In this document: positions 46,286 through 56,724 of the stretch, piece after piece
Layout of the letters: every line of letters starts with the position of its first letter
Numbering within the stretch: position 1 is the stretch's first letter
NCBI RefSeq assembly: GCF_000003815.2
Contig: NC_049989.1
Coordinates: 2,277,583-2,341,582, forward strand
DNA from: Branchiostoma floridae
Lineage: Eukaryota; Chordata; Leptocardii; Amphioxiformes; Branchiostomatidae
Direction of reading: 5' to 3'
Length of the DNA stretch: 64,000 nucleotides
The notes under the pieces: generated by a model
The model's input: the letters and a program-made list of their open reading frames with translations, nothing else
Databases searched by the model: none
Told to the model about the DNA's origin: nothing
Translations under genes and position numbers: made by a program

Positions 46286-46461
46286 TAATCTCCAAGCAGA
46301 TCCTACGGTAGCATAAGATAGTATCAAAAGCTGCCAGAGGAGTGAAGCCGGCTTTGGAGTGTGTTTGGCTACCAGTGGCTAACGACTCAATTTGGCTAGC
46401 TTTACATTTTAGCCAGTTTTGATAGCCATCTTCTGTTACTAGTAAATCTGCTTGGAGATTA
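46286..46461. mobile_element. CTCCAAGCAGA MITE, family A, with 8-bp flanks
   Basis: Left TAATCTCCAAGCAGATCC then TACGGTAGCATAAGATAG; right AAATCTGCTTGGAGATTA. Flanks CTGTATAC (46278-46285) and CTGTATAT (46462-46469) match at 7 of 8 bases. The interior has GGCTACCAGTGGC. Confidence 0.92.
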
Positions 46462-46884
46462 CTGTATATTACGTCGTGCAAACGCTGTCACAACTAAACC
46501 TAGGAAACTACAACTGCTTAGCCTATCAACAGATGGGGGTTGGTATGTTACTGGGTGAAGGAAAACCACTTGTTATGATGTGCCCTGTTTATGGCGTGCA
46601 GCAGACGACAGGTTGATTAGTAGGTAGGGCGTGCGCGCCGTACTGCTACTGCCTATCAATCGACGTACAATTATAACAATTACGCTGTTAGAAAAACTAC
46701 ATGGCGCCACAACATTCCAGTCTTCTGCTTGGAGAATGTCTTACCTTAGCTGACATCTAGCCTCTTTCGACTCCATAAGTTGATAAGCGAACAATACTTC
46801 TATGTCCGACTGACTCTCCGTTGCATGTTATTCAGTCTTTTTCTGGACATTCTCTACAATTTTAGCAACTTATGGCGTCTGATA
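46462..46884. other. No gene; solo CTCCAAGCAGA end
   Basis: CTTCTGCTTGGAGAATGTC at about 46721-46739 carries the inverted terminal motif of the A/B MITEs with no matching left end, so it is probably a truncated copy. Confidence 0.45.
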
Positions 46885-47160
46885 GAATAAATGAACTTTA
46901 TTGCTCGACAATCATACAGGGTACAATGCATGGAAACTACTCAGAGCTACATTTACATATATAGACAGCGGTACTACAACGCTACGTACAGAACGATTTA
47001 ATACCATCGATACCAGCACAACAATGTATAAGTGATCTGGAATTAGGAATAGGTTCAAAGAAGCATTTTTTGGCACCCAATTTTGTTTTCCTTTCGTGAA
47101 TTGAGCGATGGGTAGGGTAGGCGCCAGATAAACCATGGGACATGCTTGGCTACGGAACAC
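46885..47160 (-). mobile_element. Probable LINE 3' region, minus orientation
   Basis: AATAAATGAACTTTATTGCT-CGACAATCATACAGGG resembles the retroelement tail at 23310 and 51368 when read on the minus strand (CAATAAAGTTCATTTATT). A minus frame of 82 codons follows upstream of the tail, without a motif I can name. Confidence 0.4.
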
Positions 47161-47540
47161 ATTTTGGCAACATAAGCTGGTGTTCCTTCCTTGTGGGAAC
47201 CCCGGTCCGTGCTGTACTCACTAATCCCGTAGTCCCACGCTCTATTGAGCGCACATACATGTTTGGGGAAGAGCTTTTGCCCCTTGGGTCTAATACCTGA
47301 ACCCGCGACAGGTATGAGAGTACACGACGGAGTGTTTGACATGTTTTGTTTTGCAATTTCCGTTGTTTGTTGTCAACGTTGGCATCTATACTATGGGTCC
47401 TTTATTCTGCCTGTGAGATTTCTTTACCACAAAATACCAAGTCACCATAATTATGTCTCTATGCGTCACTTTGTTGCCGTATCCTTCCGTTATCAAAATG
47501 AATTGATATAGACCTTTATTGCATATCTTTGCCTAGCCAT
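47161..47540. other. No gene recognised
   Basis: Open frames on both strands, none with supporting context. Confidence 0.4.
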
Positions 47541-47640
47541 ACTCTCCAAGCAGAGGTTAGGCTCTGACTAGTTTTGGACGTTTTCTTAGGTTGTTTGCAA
47601 GTTTTCTTTACTTCAGAGGTGGTGTTATGAGAGTTGATGT
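47541..47640. mobile_element. CTCCAAGCAGA MITE, family B, right end decayed
   Basis: TACTCTCCAAGCAGAGGTTA then GGCTCTGACTAGTTTTGG and ACGTTTTC. This is the same start and subterminal sequence as 38433 and 63441. The right arm is poorly preserved. Confidence 0.65.
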
Positions 47641-47964
47641 TCGGCTTCTTCTCGCTTATGAATCCATCCGTTCCCCCTGGCCCACGTTTGTACAATGTAC
47701 CTGTCCTTGTTAGGTGACAAAAGCTGCGTCTGTTCGGCAGAGATTGCTCACTGTCACGAGAGATGCATATCTGTTATCTTGTTTCCTATCTCGAACTGGT
47801 GCATGTCTAAATCCGCCATTGTCACTGGAAGTGGACTCCGTGCAGAGAACTCGTGCGGATATACAGACGGCAACAAACCATTCATATCTTATTATCTATA
47901 TTTGAGCTAAATCGTTTACACAGGATACGTTAGCGATAGTTCCTTCGTTCGTTCGTCAAACCCT

Positions 47965-48035
47965 TCTAGTGCCCAGCGGCATATACGGCAATACGTTTCC
48001 TTGCTGTTTCTGTAGCAGGGTATACAGTAGAAGCC
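47965..48035 (-). mobile_element. SINE fragment
   Basis: AGTGCCCAGCGGCATATACG then GTTTCCTTGCTGTTTCTGT matches 56951-57000 (AGTGCCTAGTGGCACATAGG, GTTTCCTTGCTGTTTCAGG). That copy continues into a minus-strand B box; this one does not. Confidence 0.55.
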
Positions 48036-48292
48036 GTTTAATTGCAAAGCCTATTTGCCAGCGTATTTCGTGCAATTATCCGGCTATCCGGGACTAGCCT
48101 CAATAGCAGGCCTTCTAGGCCTTTTCTCGCTTTTTATTGGGGGTTGAGGGGCACTTTTGAGGACAAGAATGTACGTATCCTGCAAAGTTAAACTGTCTTG
48201 GTATACAAAATGCTGTTTTGTATCCATGTCGGTGGTTGGTTTTGTCACGGCCTGCTTAAAAATCCTATGGCATCAAAATCGTACGACGATCG

Positions 48293-48334
48293 CACGACCT
48301 ATGTGACCGAGCGGTCACATTCGTCGTAGGTCGC
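48293..48334. repeat. Perfect nested hairpin
   Basis: Outer stem CGACCTA with TAGGTCG; inner stem TGTGACC-GAGC-GGTCACA. Surrounding CGTACGACGATCGCACGACC adds more self-complementarity. It is probably a DNA-transposon relic. Confidence 0.7.
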
Positions 48335-49411
48335 CGCCCTTTGATATAACATATCGCTGACACGTCGCCATTTCCTGATTACCAGTCTTGGTTAATACTC
48401 GGGCCTGTGATCTCTGCACATCTTTGACATGTGCTTATCAAGATTAGAGGGAATGGGTCCTAAAGGCTTAGGTCGTGTAAGGTAGCCCCACAACACCTGC
48501 GCCATACAGCTGTATATTTGCCATGATCTTAGTGCAACGAGCTAGAATATAGCCTATGTGAAGTCACTCCGAAATACTCTTACTTTCAAGCTGTTTAAAC
48601 ACGTAGATATTGATTTTCTCATTCAACCATTTAAGATAATCTACAATCGTCTTAGTTTGTTTACTTAGTTTTTTGGCCATCTGTATTTTCTAAGCTAATG
48701 ATCTTATACGCAGTATACCCTTAACATTACATTACAGACCCTAGTCTGTCGTTCAAAGTACAATGTATGTCTTGATTGCTTCGCTCTTTAAATGACTGTT
48801 TCGTTCTTTGAATATCTCTTTAAATCTTTTACTTCTCTCTTTTTTCCTGTCCTTTCTTCCTTCGTTTTTTTCACATTCTTCAATATCCCGTCCCTCTACA
48901 ATGACATAATTGGACGTAAGAACCTGAACAATACAGTAAATTACCACGGAGAAGTGTCAAAGTTTAAAAGTGTTTTGTCAGGTTACACCAACACTTTGTT
49001 CTCAAATGCTAAGCCTGTTTGTCCGATTTTTATCTCTACAAAGATTCACTCTGGTAGTTCATAGCTGACAGTTAGAACTAAGTGGATTTCTACCGTTCTG
49101 TAAAGAGATTGGAATCATCAAAGCGGCCGTGTTTTGGTTAGGACAGGCTTGGTGACGACGTGCCCCGGATGTGATGGTAGATTCGGTTCGGTCCCTGCCA
49201 TTGTGAAACGGCGCACGTATCTTCAGGTGAGATAACATTCTCCAAGACGGCCTGCATTAAAGAGAAGATGCTATCTCTGTGCAGGTATCTGCGCGGCGCT
49301 GTCCGCGGTCTGGTAGGATGGTGCGCCGGTGATACCCCCAACACCGCCGGGTGTTTTGAGCCGGTAGTTTGCGGTGTTTGAAGTGCCGCTTGGAGGAAGG
49401 GCGGTTTGGGG
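48335..49411. other. No gene recognised
   Basis: A GC-rich patch at 49120-49380 includes CTTCAG|GTGAGATAAC near 49224, a possible donor. The 68-codon minus frame there has no known domain. Nothing firmer. Confidence 0.35.
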
Positions 49412-49579
49412 TAATCTCCAAGCAGGTCCTACGGTAGCGTAAGATAGTATAAAAAGCTGCCAGAGGAGTATGAGTGTGTTTGGCTACCTACATGGCAAAT
49501 GTACACCTCTCGTCTGACTACAATCCTTGGCCAGTTTGGTACTATCTTATCGTCATCGTAGGATCTACTTGGAGATTAA
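49412..49579. mobile_element. CTCCAAGCAGA MITE, family A, with perfect 8-bp TSD
   Basis: Left TAATCTCCAAGCAGGTCC then TACGGTAGCGTAAGATAG; right ATCGTAGGATCTACTTGGAG-ATTA(A). The flanking GTTTGGGG at 49404-49411 and 49580-49587 is identical. This is the best single demonstration of the family's target duplication. Confidence 0.95.
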
Positions 49580-49648
49580 GTTTGGGGTAGTCTTGAAGCA
49601 GATGTGTCCGAGAGCTGGATGAAAAAAAGAGAAGAATTTTAGAAGACA

Positions 49649-49778
49649 TTTATTGTGCGTTTTAATAGACTCTTACACGTTATGTACAGATCGTGGTGAT
49701 AAGACAGAAGTGCAAGAATGTGGAATATTACTTCATCTACTTGAATATCGAAAACTAAGGAATTGAAGCGAACATTTC
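49649..49778 (-). other. Candidate 3' UTR with AATAAA (minus strand)
   Basis: Reading the minus strand, the stretch after the stop at 49779 runs about 130 bp to AATAAA (49654-49649), in the context GCACAATAAATGTC. It ends about 40 bp before a T-rich patch. Spacing suits a compact 3' UTR. Confidence 0.3.
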
Positions 49779-49964
49779 TCACTGATATTTAAAGGATAAC
49801 AGATCATATGAATAGCTGGGGCGTGGGGCTTTGACAAAATCAAAAGCTAGCTTGTCATCGCGCTCCCTCAGCGCTTTCGTCGCCATAGCAACAACAAACG
49901 ACAGTTCATGATTTCGAACGCCATTAAAGATGGCCGACAGTATACAAATACTAAATACAAACAT
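49779..49964 (-). CDS. Hypothetical 61-aa secreted-like protein or terminal exon
   Basis: The minus-strand ATG at 49964-49962 opens MFVFSICILSAIFNGVRNHE and continues to a TGA at 49781-49779. Residues 1-14 are strongly hydrophobic, as in a signal peptide, with a polar turn at NGVRN. The rest is short and mixed (KALRERDDKLAFDFVKAPRP, then SYSYDLLSFKYQ). A minus-strand AATAAA lies about 125 bp after the stop. An AG (TTGTGATATTGCAG) just upstream of the ATG could be an acceptor, so it may be a last exon. The ATG context (A at -3) is acceptable. It matches no family I know. A secreted micropeptide, a peptide precursor without obvious dibasic-flanked repeats, and chance are all possible. Confidence 0.28.
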   Translation of the reverse strand: MFVFSICILSAIFNGVRNHELSFVVAMATKALRERDDKLAFDFVKAPRPSYSYDLLSFKYQ

Positions 49965-51367
49965 TGTCACGGTACCTGCAATATCACAACAGCCACATCG
50001 GTAGTTGAACTAACGTAGCGACACATCTAGATAGAAAGAGTCAGTTTTATTTGTGTTTAAAGCAGACACTATTGTTAGAAATAACATCCGGAGAAAGAAA
50101 ACGCATCGGATAAGAAGTGTTGACGGTACATCAAGCGATAGCTAAGGATAACACCCAGATTGTGGTACTTAATGCTATCAGTTTTAGTAATGTAAACATG
50201 GACGCAAAGTGGAAACAAAGTGTTGTTTTTACGCCGCTATTCTAGTTTGTGTGTCTTGAAGGCGGATGAGCGACAAAGTGATGTCTTGCTGCGTGAAGTG
50301 GTTGGATTAATCCGGACAAGATTACGACAAAATCTAAACATGAAACTTTACACTAGAATACAGGATTTACTATGAGTGTGCCTGTATCCGTTAATAGCCG
50401 ATATAACCACCATTCAATATAATGAGAAATGAGAAACAAGATTAATAGCAGACTAGAAATGAGAAAGGAAAAGCTACTAAAATGCAGAACGACGACTGAA
50501 GAAAAAAGGCGGGAACTGTTGAAAAATAAATTACACCAACATTTTCACCCCATAAACCACGCCATGTATTATTCATTTTGGCAGAAAACTGACAGGATCA
50601 AGCAGACGTCGGTGTGACATATCGGCTCCAAACAAGTTGACTTTAAGTGGAGAGGGTATTTTACGCCACGTCGACACGCGTGTTCGTTAAATTGTCCACG
50701 GGAAAGTTGGTTTGAATTGAGCTGCTCGCCCCAGGTAGTCGCCATGCCTCCGAGGAATGGCAGACTCTGGAAAGGAATGCACGCGGCACTAGCTGAGCAG
50801 CGGCGTTCTCGTCTTTACTCACACTCCAGCGGTTCTGAAACAAAGACACGCCACGCCTTGCTTCTGCTTGTAACACTACATTTAAGACGTTCAGATGAAC
50901 AACATACCACGCTGTAAGTTGACCCGATGCTTATGTACACCGCACAGTATGTAAAGCCGCTCGCCAAGGAGATATAATCTATCCTCTTAAAATCGTGTAC
51001 ATACAGGTAATCTCGGATATATAGTACTTGTAGAACACCACAGGTGTATACCGCGGAATCCGGCAGGTAGATGGAAAAAAATCCATTTGCCAGGTAAAGC
51101 TCAAATATTCAATGGAATGTTGGGAAAACAAGACGTGGTGACGTCCGTTCCGTAACAGCCGACCAGTAAAGTGAATTTTCACGCATTCCATGGCAAGGAG
51201 CATCTGTCGACAGTTCGGCCGGCTTGCCGCGTAACAGCATTCTTAAGGTGGCTGTATTAAGGGTTAGATGTCTATCTCACCTGACGCTATTGTGGGCGGT
51301 AGTAGAAAAAACACAGCAGAGTCAATCGCGTCAAAGGCTGATAGACACAAATCATTAGACGTTTTTA
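49965..51367. other. Gene-poor interval
   Basis: A patch at 50690-50900 is open on both strands (66 codons plus, 71 codons minus), with GCCATGCCTCCGAGG a fair ATG context on plus, but no domain is recognisable. No repeat family found. Confidence 0.35.
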
Positions 51368-51445
51368 ATGAATGAATGAATGAATGAAGACTTTTATTGT
51401 ACATTTTGCCCAATCGAGCTAAGTACATGTTAAAGTATAATAGAT
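51368..51445 (-). mobile_element. Retroelement 3' end, minus orientation
   Basis: (GAAT)4 then GAAGACTTTTATTGTACATT, TTGCCCAATCGAGCTAAGTA. Near-identical layout to 23306. On the minus strand it ends ACAATAAAAG followed by (ATTC)n. Confidence 0.7.
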
Positions 51446-51502
51446 CTAGTCTAAGTCCGGATTCTTGTTGCTTTTTTGGTAATGGTGAAAATGTAGGATT
51501 GT

Positions 51503-51624
51503 TCTACTCTCCCAGCAGAGGTTGATCGGGAAAATCGTGACCTTTTATTATATGCCGACAGAAACACATGGCATATAAGAAACTGTCACGATTTTCCTTT
51601 TCATGAACTCTCTTCTCGGGGAGT
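51503..51624. mobile_element. CTCCAAGCAGA MITE, family B, 8-bp TSD
   Basis: TCTACTCTCCCAGCAGAGG at the left; CTCTCTTCTCGGGGAGT at the right. Inner arms GGGAAAATCGTGACCTTTTA and the inverse CTGTCACGATTTTCC nearly close the palindrome. The flanking AGGATTGT at 51495-51502 and 51625-51632 is identical. Confidence 0.9.
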
Positions 51625-51920
51625 AGGATTGTATGGGTTTCGCAAAAAGTCGGTTTCTCAAAACACATGAGGAATACAAGTCTTGCAGTGCTACTCATAT
51701 GCCTAATGCGAGTATACCAATGAGACAATGGGCGAGAAGATGCACTAAATTTAAAGGAAAGGATCGAACTGGACTGTTGACTTCTTCTGGCTATTGTTTT
51801 TGGTGTCATGACCCGAGAAGACGAAAAGCGCCCGATTTATCATTCCAGTCGTGTCACATTCGGGTGGTTGCTCTTTTTTTTCGGTCAGGACGCCGTGACA
51901 CAATCATGCGTAAGGCTTAA
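51625..51920 (+). other. Open frame without support
   Basis: A 95-codon plus frame (51633-51920) reads from the MITE flank to the next MITE. It is Arg/Lys/Cys-rich (KSRFLKTHEEYKSCSATHMP...) with no recognisable domain. Confidence 0.15.
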
Positions 51921-52119
51921 GCTTAGGTCACATTTCCAAACCGGGGCCCGGCCGGGATGTTTAAAGAAACGAAAAATTAAAATGTATACCTAGAAATATA
52001 CACAAATTATGGCCATTAGTCTTATGTTGACATTTTGTGCTGTTTGATGTCTTTTATATCATTCTTTTCCGTCCCGACAACTGCACGACCGGGCCCCGGT
52101 TTGGAAATGTGACCTAAGC
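51921..52119. mobile_element. 199-bp MITE with perfect 31-bp TIRs
   Basis: Left arm GCTTAGGTCACATTTCCAAA then CCGGGGCCCGG; the right arm is its exact reverse complement over 31 bp (CCGGGCCCCGG...ATGTGACCTAAGC). The AT-rich centre has no ORF. Perfect arms point to recent activity. No target duplication is obvious. Confidence 0.9.
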
Positions 52120-52350
52120 CTAACTTTACTCTCCGCGCAGAGGTGTACAGAGCCAGGATCAGGTCAGTCTGTGCAGTCCATTGTGACACTAGCTAGGTGA
52201 CACGAGATTGATAACAACATTATTTATGTGTCAGTTAGACGCCTTGAAGAAAAACAAACACAACAACAGTCGTCTGCACACAACTTTCGTCTGCACTCAA
52301 GTAGTGAACGTCGACGTCGTAAAGATAACTTCTGCATGATAAGACCCATC

Positions 52351-52376
52351 ACTGGCGCGACTATGCTGTATAATTG
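52351..52376 (+). repeat. Left part of a 57-bp direct repeat, split by a MITE
   Basis: ACTGGCGCGACTATGCTGTA-TAATTG; after the MITE it continues TGGTCAATATGAGTAGGC-ACATGCTGTTTAA to 52556. Removing the MITE and one target copy gives 57 bp that align with 52905-52961 without a gap, 52 of 57 identical. Confidence 0.85.
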
Positions 52377-52517
52377 TTAATCTCCAAGCAGATCCATGGT
52401 GGCATGATATAGTATAGTATCAAACCCACCGTGCCCGTTTGACTCCCTTTGGCTGGCTATACTCCTTGGCCAGCTTTGATACTATCTTATGGCACCGTAG
52501 GATCTACTTGGAGATTA
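52377..52517. mobile_element. CTCCAAGCAGA MITE, family A, with identifiable empty site
   Basis: Left TTAATCTCCAAGCAGATCC; right GGATCTACTTGGAGATTA. Flanks TATAATTG (52369-52376) and TATAATCG (52518-52525) form an 8-bp duplication with one mismatch. The interior includes CTTTGGCTGGCTATACTCC, as in 55719. Confidence 0.94.
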
Positions 52518-52556
52518 TATAATCGTGGTCAATATGAGTAGGCACATGCTGTTTAA

Positions 52557-52904
52557 GGCCCATTCACACGCGAATCGGAATGAACCGGAATGCCGTCTGA
52601 ATGAAATTCTTTGTATATTCCTGGGAATTCGTAGCGTTTTCTAGAAATTTTCACTGCATTTCAGATATTTGTGCCTATTCTTGTGGCCGTCTCGAATGTT
52701 TCTTTAATGCTCAAAACTTAGGGAGAAATATCGAACGGCATTCAAAGTGAAGGGGGGCAAATGATTTTTACTGCAGTACGACCGCATTTCTAAGGCATTC
52801 CAATATTATTCGAAACTTTCTGATCTCATTCGATGGCGAACCGGCCGGCCACAAGAATGAACACAAATATTTGGAATGCATTGCAGTGAGAATTTCTAAA
52901 AGGT
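52557..52904. mobile_element. Foldback element between direct repeats
   Basis: The segment starts GGCCCATTCACACGCGAATC. Arms TTCTAGAAATTTTCACTGCA...ATATTTGTGC...TTCTTGTGGCCG and the inverse GGCCACAAGAATG...ACACAAATAT...TGCAGTGAGAATTTCTAAAA pair over about 55 bp. The copies of a 57-bp sequence on either side make it look like a unit with terminal direct repeats. No ORF. Confidence 0.7.
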
Positions 52905-52961
52905 ACTGGCGCGACAATGCTGTAGAATTGTGGGCATTGTGAGTAGGCACATGCTGTTTAA
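52905..52961 (+). repeat. Right copy of the 57-bp direct repeat (empty site)
   Basis: ACTGGCGCGACAATGCTGTA-GAATTGTGGGCATTG-TGAGTAGGCACATGC. It has the pre-insertion arrangement of the MITE target. Confidence 0.85.
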
Positions 52962-53079
52962 TGCTCTAGGGTCACCATTTGGGACCAGAGGGACCATAAC
53001 ATATGTAGTTATCCGGTGCACATATGTAACGACAAATATATTTCAGTCGTCTTGTGGTATATCAGTACTTGTGACCGGC

Positions 53080-53295
53080 GCAATGGGAAAATGAGTAGAC
53101 TGTAGGTCTTGAGGTCGATCCAAAGACAATAGTACATACCGCTTTCTCCTCTTTCCTAATTCAACATTTAGGAAAGGGCATGGGAGTTGAACACACACCA
53201 CTACCAGGGACTAGCCTTCTGCTGTTGTGTGGCCCAAGGGCTATTGCAACAGAGATGGGCGCCGCTTTGTGCGCCAGTGCAGGAAGGACTTAATA
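53080..53295 (+). mobile_element. tRNA-derived SINE, degraded
   Basis: A B-box-like GAGGTCGATCC lies near 53111. Downstream are GGGACTAGCCTTCTGCTG, GGCCCAAGGGCTATTGCAAC and GAGATGGGCGCCGC, ending in AGGAAGGACTT. Head plus unrelated tail is a SINE layout. Confidence 0.5.
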
Positions 53296-53554
53296 TATGT
53301 ACTTGCCTGTGCAAGTGGAAGGGTTTAAGGGAAATGTGATATGAGGCGGGGGATTCGCACTAGTGAAACAGAACGTTATGATACGAGACTTTGTCGTTAT
53401 GAGATAAACGTGGGAATGTGACAATGTTTCCGTTTCTGTCCTGTGGCTGGAACAATGGCTGATTGTCACGTTTGTTGATGTTCTTTTCTGGCGTACTGTT
53501 TTGCTTGGAGGATTAAAATGACAACGTTTTGTAGCTGCACAGAAACAGACGTGT

Positions 53555-53812
53555 GGCGTCACATTGGCGTAACGGTTAATGTTTGTGGCCCAGACCCCAG
53601 AGGTCCAGGTTCGAATCCATTAAGGTCCAGGTCCAATGTCATTGGGCAAGACACATAATGCGACTTAAACACACAATTCATGTGTAAAAATGTGTACCTG
53701 ACTTCGGTTGGGGAGGTCAAAGGCAGTGGAAGGACATGGGTGGTATTCCAGTGCATACAAAGTGGGTAACAACAAACCACTGCCTCTACGGCCTCAAAAA
53801 CGCAATTGGACT
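53555..53812 (+). mobile_element. tRNA-derived SINE, near full-length
   Basis: A box TGGCGTAACGG (53565-53575) and B box GGTTCGAATCC (53608-53618) have tRNA-like spacing. The body includes CATTGGGCAAGACACATAAT, TACCTGACTTCGGTTGGGGA and AAGTGGGTAACAACAAACC. It ends GCCTCAAAAACGCAATTGGA. This is the best-preserved Pol III promoter in the window. Confidence 0.8.
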
Positions 53813-54529
53813 AAATTACCTTCACGACTATTCGTCAATGTCGTCATGAGCTAAATCAGTAACAAAAGGATGGTACACCAAGAGTAGTTATCACTCCAGT
53901 TCTGTGAGTGTACCATCTTGAAATCCAAAGATACAAAAAATGACCCCCCCCCCCTAAAAAAAAAAACAACTTCTAGCGATTGATGTACTGACTAGCTGAC
54001 TAGATGGTAAACAAACAAAAATAACGGCCCACTAACTACTAAACGTTCGAGACCATGGACATGTCAGTTGACATTGACGAATCACACATGTACAGTCGGC
54101 TAGCTACTCTGACCTGATTAACGGGGCAAGTCAAGTGGCAACTTTTGATATGGTTTTTCCTGAAAGGAAGGCTTTAAATAAATCAAACCATGTTCTGTAA
54201 CATGTCTAATTTTCCAGATTAAGCCATTAAGTGTACATTTATCATCTGGTTTCTTCACACTGGTTTAGGTCACAGAACACAGTATTTTACAATAAATTTA
54301 TCCGCGACCAATAATAGTTAGAAGAATCACTCTGTTTAGAGAAGTCACAAAGTATTATCCCAACTTCCCCACATTGACAGACGAACAGAAAGCCACTTTT
54401 CTCTTGAAATTGCAGAACCCACAAATTTTAGAAAATGTGGGGCTTTTCGTCTCCCTCTGCTTCCAAAAAAGAAGTCAAACCCAACCTGTTTAGAAATAGC
54501 CAACTAGTATTACATTAGAATATTGTTTA
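53813..54529. other. No gene; poly-C/poly-A run
   Basis: GACCCCCCCCCCCCTAAAAA near 53942 is a homopolymer pair. No exon is supported. Confidence 0.45.
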
Positions 54530-54612
54530 TGACTGTCCATTGTCACTATGTGTATACCATGTACTTGCAATTAGCCCTCGGGCACGAACTTGCAAATAAA
54601 CTTCTTCTTATT
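54530..54612 (+). mobile_element. LINE 3' tail
   Basis: TATACCATGTACTTGCAATT, AGCCCTCGGGCACGAACTTG, CAAATAAACTTCTTCTTA. Related tails lie at 57480-57541 (plus) and 58833-58880 (minus). A short UTR-like tail with AATAAA suits a non-LTR retrotransposon. Confidence 0.65.
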
Positions 54613-55718
54613 GACAACAATAATAGTGTTACAGGCACAAACTTTAACAAAGTACTCGGGTGAAAAGGTGAAGACCGTGATGAAGGGTAGAGAAGTACAT
54701 TACCCGGGGGATAAGGGTTTAGACTGTTTGGGTTGTGGCACGATGTTTATTCGGTCGGGTTAAATTTTGCGCCTGAACCCTGTTACCCTCGGCTGCAGTA
54801 TGATGACGTCTGCTGGGGTCACATAAAAGTGCCCTCAAAAGAGAACGAGCAGACAAACTTAAGCTCGTTTTCACATATTTTACAGAGAGTACCCTGAACT
54901 TAATTCTTAACATATCAAATTCGCTGCTATGAATTTTGATGAATCGTCGAACCTCCTCATTTTGGGGTTCTCAAACTTGTAAATCCCCATAGGCGAAATA
55001 CTGTGTTCTTCTACCTTCAAGACTAACTGTCTACGAATGTTCTGTCGGCACCGTTTTAAGCGAAACTCTGCCCCTGGCTTGTCTCTTTCCACTGCTCTTT
55101 TCTTCTTGTCGCTTTCCCTAAGTTTCGTCAGGATATTTTCACTTACTAAGCTCGGAGCTTCCGACGTGCCCTTACATGGCGCTGAAGTCACGGGTATACC
55201 TCATTCCTCTGGAAGCCTGGGCGCTGATAGGCAGAGTCTCATGGGTCCGGGGTTCGATTCCCGGTGGCGATATGCTGCACTTGCTGCTGTAAGGAGATTC
55301 ATTGCTAGAAACGTGACTGTGGAGTAAGGTACCGGATTGCAGAACTTTTGTTTTAAGAAAAGGAATATTCACATGTACTGAAACGGAATGAGGGGAGTTT
55401 TGATGGTCTCAATATGCATTGTAGAACTATATCATCTCTGTGTGAAAAGCTTGCATTTCTAATTATTTGTAGATTTAAAGAGGGGGTGTACTGTTGTACA
55501 ATGCTCAGGTCTGCATGTGCACACCGTCTCCTTTGTAATCAGTCAAAAATATTTCTACCTTTTCAACTTTGTCTGTTAACTCGGTACACAGTCAACTTTC
55601 GTTGTTACGCACGTTCATGTTCATTTGTCTTCTTATGGATGGTGGCCCTGTCACAACTTGGTTTGAATATATTATGATAGCCGGTGTCAAAGTCGTACGA
55701 CGGATCGACGAAAGTGAC
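54613..55718. other. No gene; tRNA-like motif at 55222-55268
   Basis: GTCCGGGGTTCGATTCCCGG at 55236-55255 is an excellent B box. The T stem carries a mismatch and the rest does not fold into a full cloverleaf in my reading, so a SINE head or tRNA pseudogene is likely. Frames at 55037-55327 and 55414-55677 have no recognisable domain. Confidence 0.35.
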
Positions 55719-55858
55719 TAATCTCCAGGTAAATTTACCGATGGCATTAGATAGAACGTTGTGTATCAAAGCTGGTCGGCGTCTGACTCCCTTTGGCCGG
55801 CTATACTCCTGGACCAGATTTGATACTACTAGTCACCGGTACATCTGCCTGGATATTA
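55719..55858. mobile_element. CTCCAAGCAGA MITE, family A, diverged
   Basis: Left TAATCTCCAGGTAAATTTAC then GATGGCATTAGATAG; right GGTACATCTGCCTGGATATTA. The interior matches 52377 (CTTTGGCCGGCTATACTCCT). Flanks GAAAGTGAC and GAATGTGAC match at 8 of 9. Confidence 0.85.
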
Positions 55859-56719
55859 GAATGTGACCGCACCGTAATGAGACTAGAGCGTGCCATGTAG
55901 CTATAGCTGAGGACGTCTCCGGGCATGAGGTCATGTTCAAGGCGGCAGGATTCTTGGCTACCTTGAACGTGACATGTAGCGTTGGGAATTCACTCTGCCC
56001 CTCCCCACAAACCCACATCCTTCCCAAGAGTGATCCACGAAAATCCGCGCCACGTGTCTAGGGCTGACCTCATACGCTAGGGCCGTGCCAAGTTCAAAGT
56101 CAGATGACGTAATCCCTGTGTGGGATTCCCCCTCAGGCGAGAGAGAGCCAAAAATAGGAATGACTGGAAATGTTCCAATTTGCATGAGTGTCGGCAGTAG
56201 TATACAACACTCTCCGGAAGCCCCTCGTAAAGATATCTAGATGGTCACAGTACATAAAAATAAACAAGGTTTTAAACCATTATAAATCCCTTCTTGGTGG
56301 GAGTTTTGGAATGAGATCTGGACAGTTTACTAGTGGCTATTGTAGGAGAGATTCTATACTCGTTAAATTTGTTGTAACGGATGACCTTTCTCAATCTTAG
56401 GGATTTCGGCACTCCCATGATTGAGATAATCGAGTGATAGTCAGCTGGCTGTTTGAAGCCTATCTATCGAATGTCTCGAGGTAGGAGGAGTGTTAATTTG
56501 CAGAATAGTCGTATAGAATCTGTCGAAAATGCGTTTACTGATAGTTGACATAACAGGTTAGCATTAGAATGTAGTTTTCATGGTCCAAAGTTTTCATTCC
56601 TGAGAAAATGATACTTAATCTTTTTACCCCTTTTCCGGGGTATATGTTTATTCTTCATAAGATATACAGTTGGATTCCACTATATATGTATTACTGGCAG
56701 ACATTGGAACAGTAGTTTC
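55859..56719. other. No gene recognised
   Basis: Open frames below 76 codons, none with supporting context. Confidence 0.4.
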
Positions 56720-56724
56720 CTCTC

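Noticed and set aside
55222-55268. tRNA gene
   Set aside because: The B box is excellent, but the T stem has a mismatch and I could not fold D, anticodon and acceptor stems; more likely a SINE head or pseudogene.
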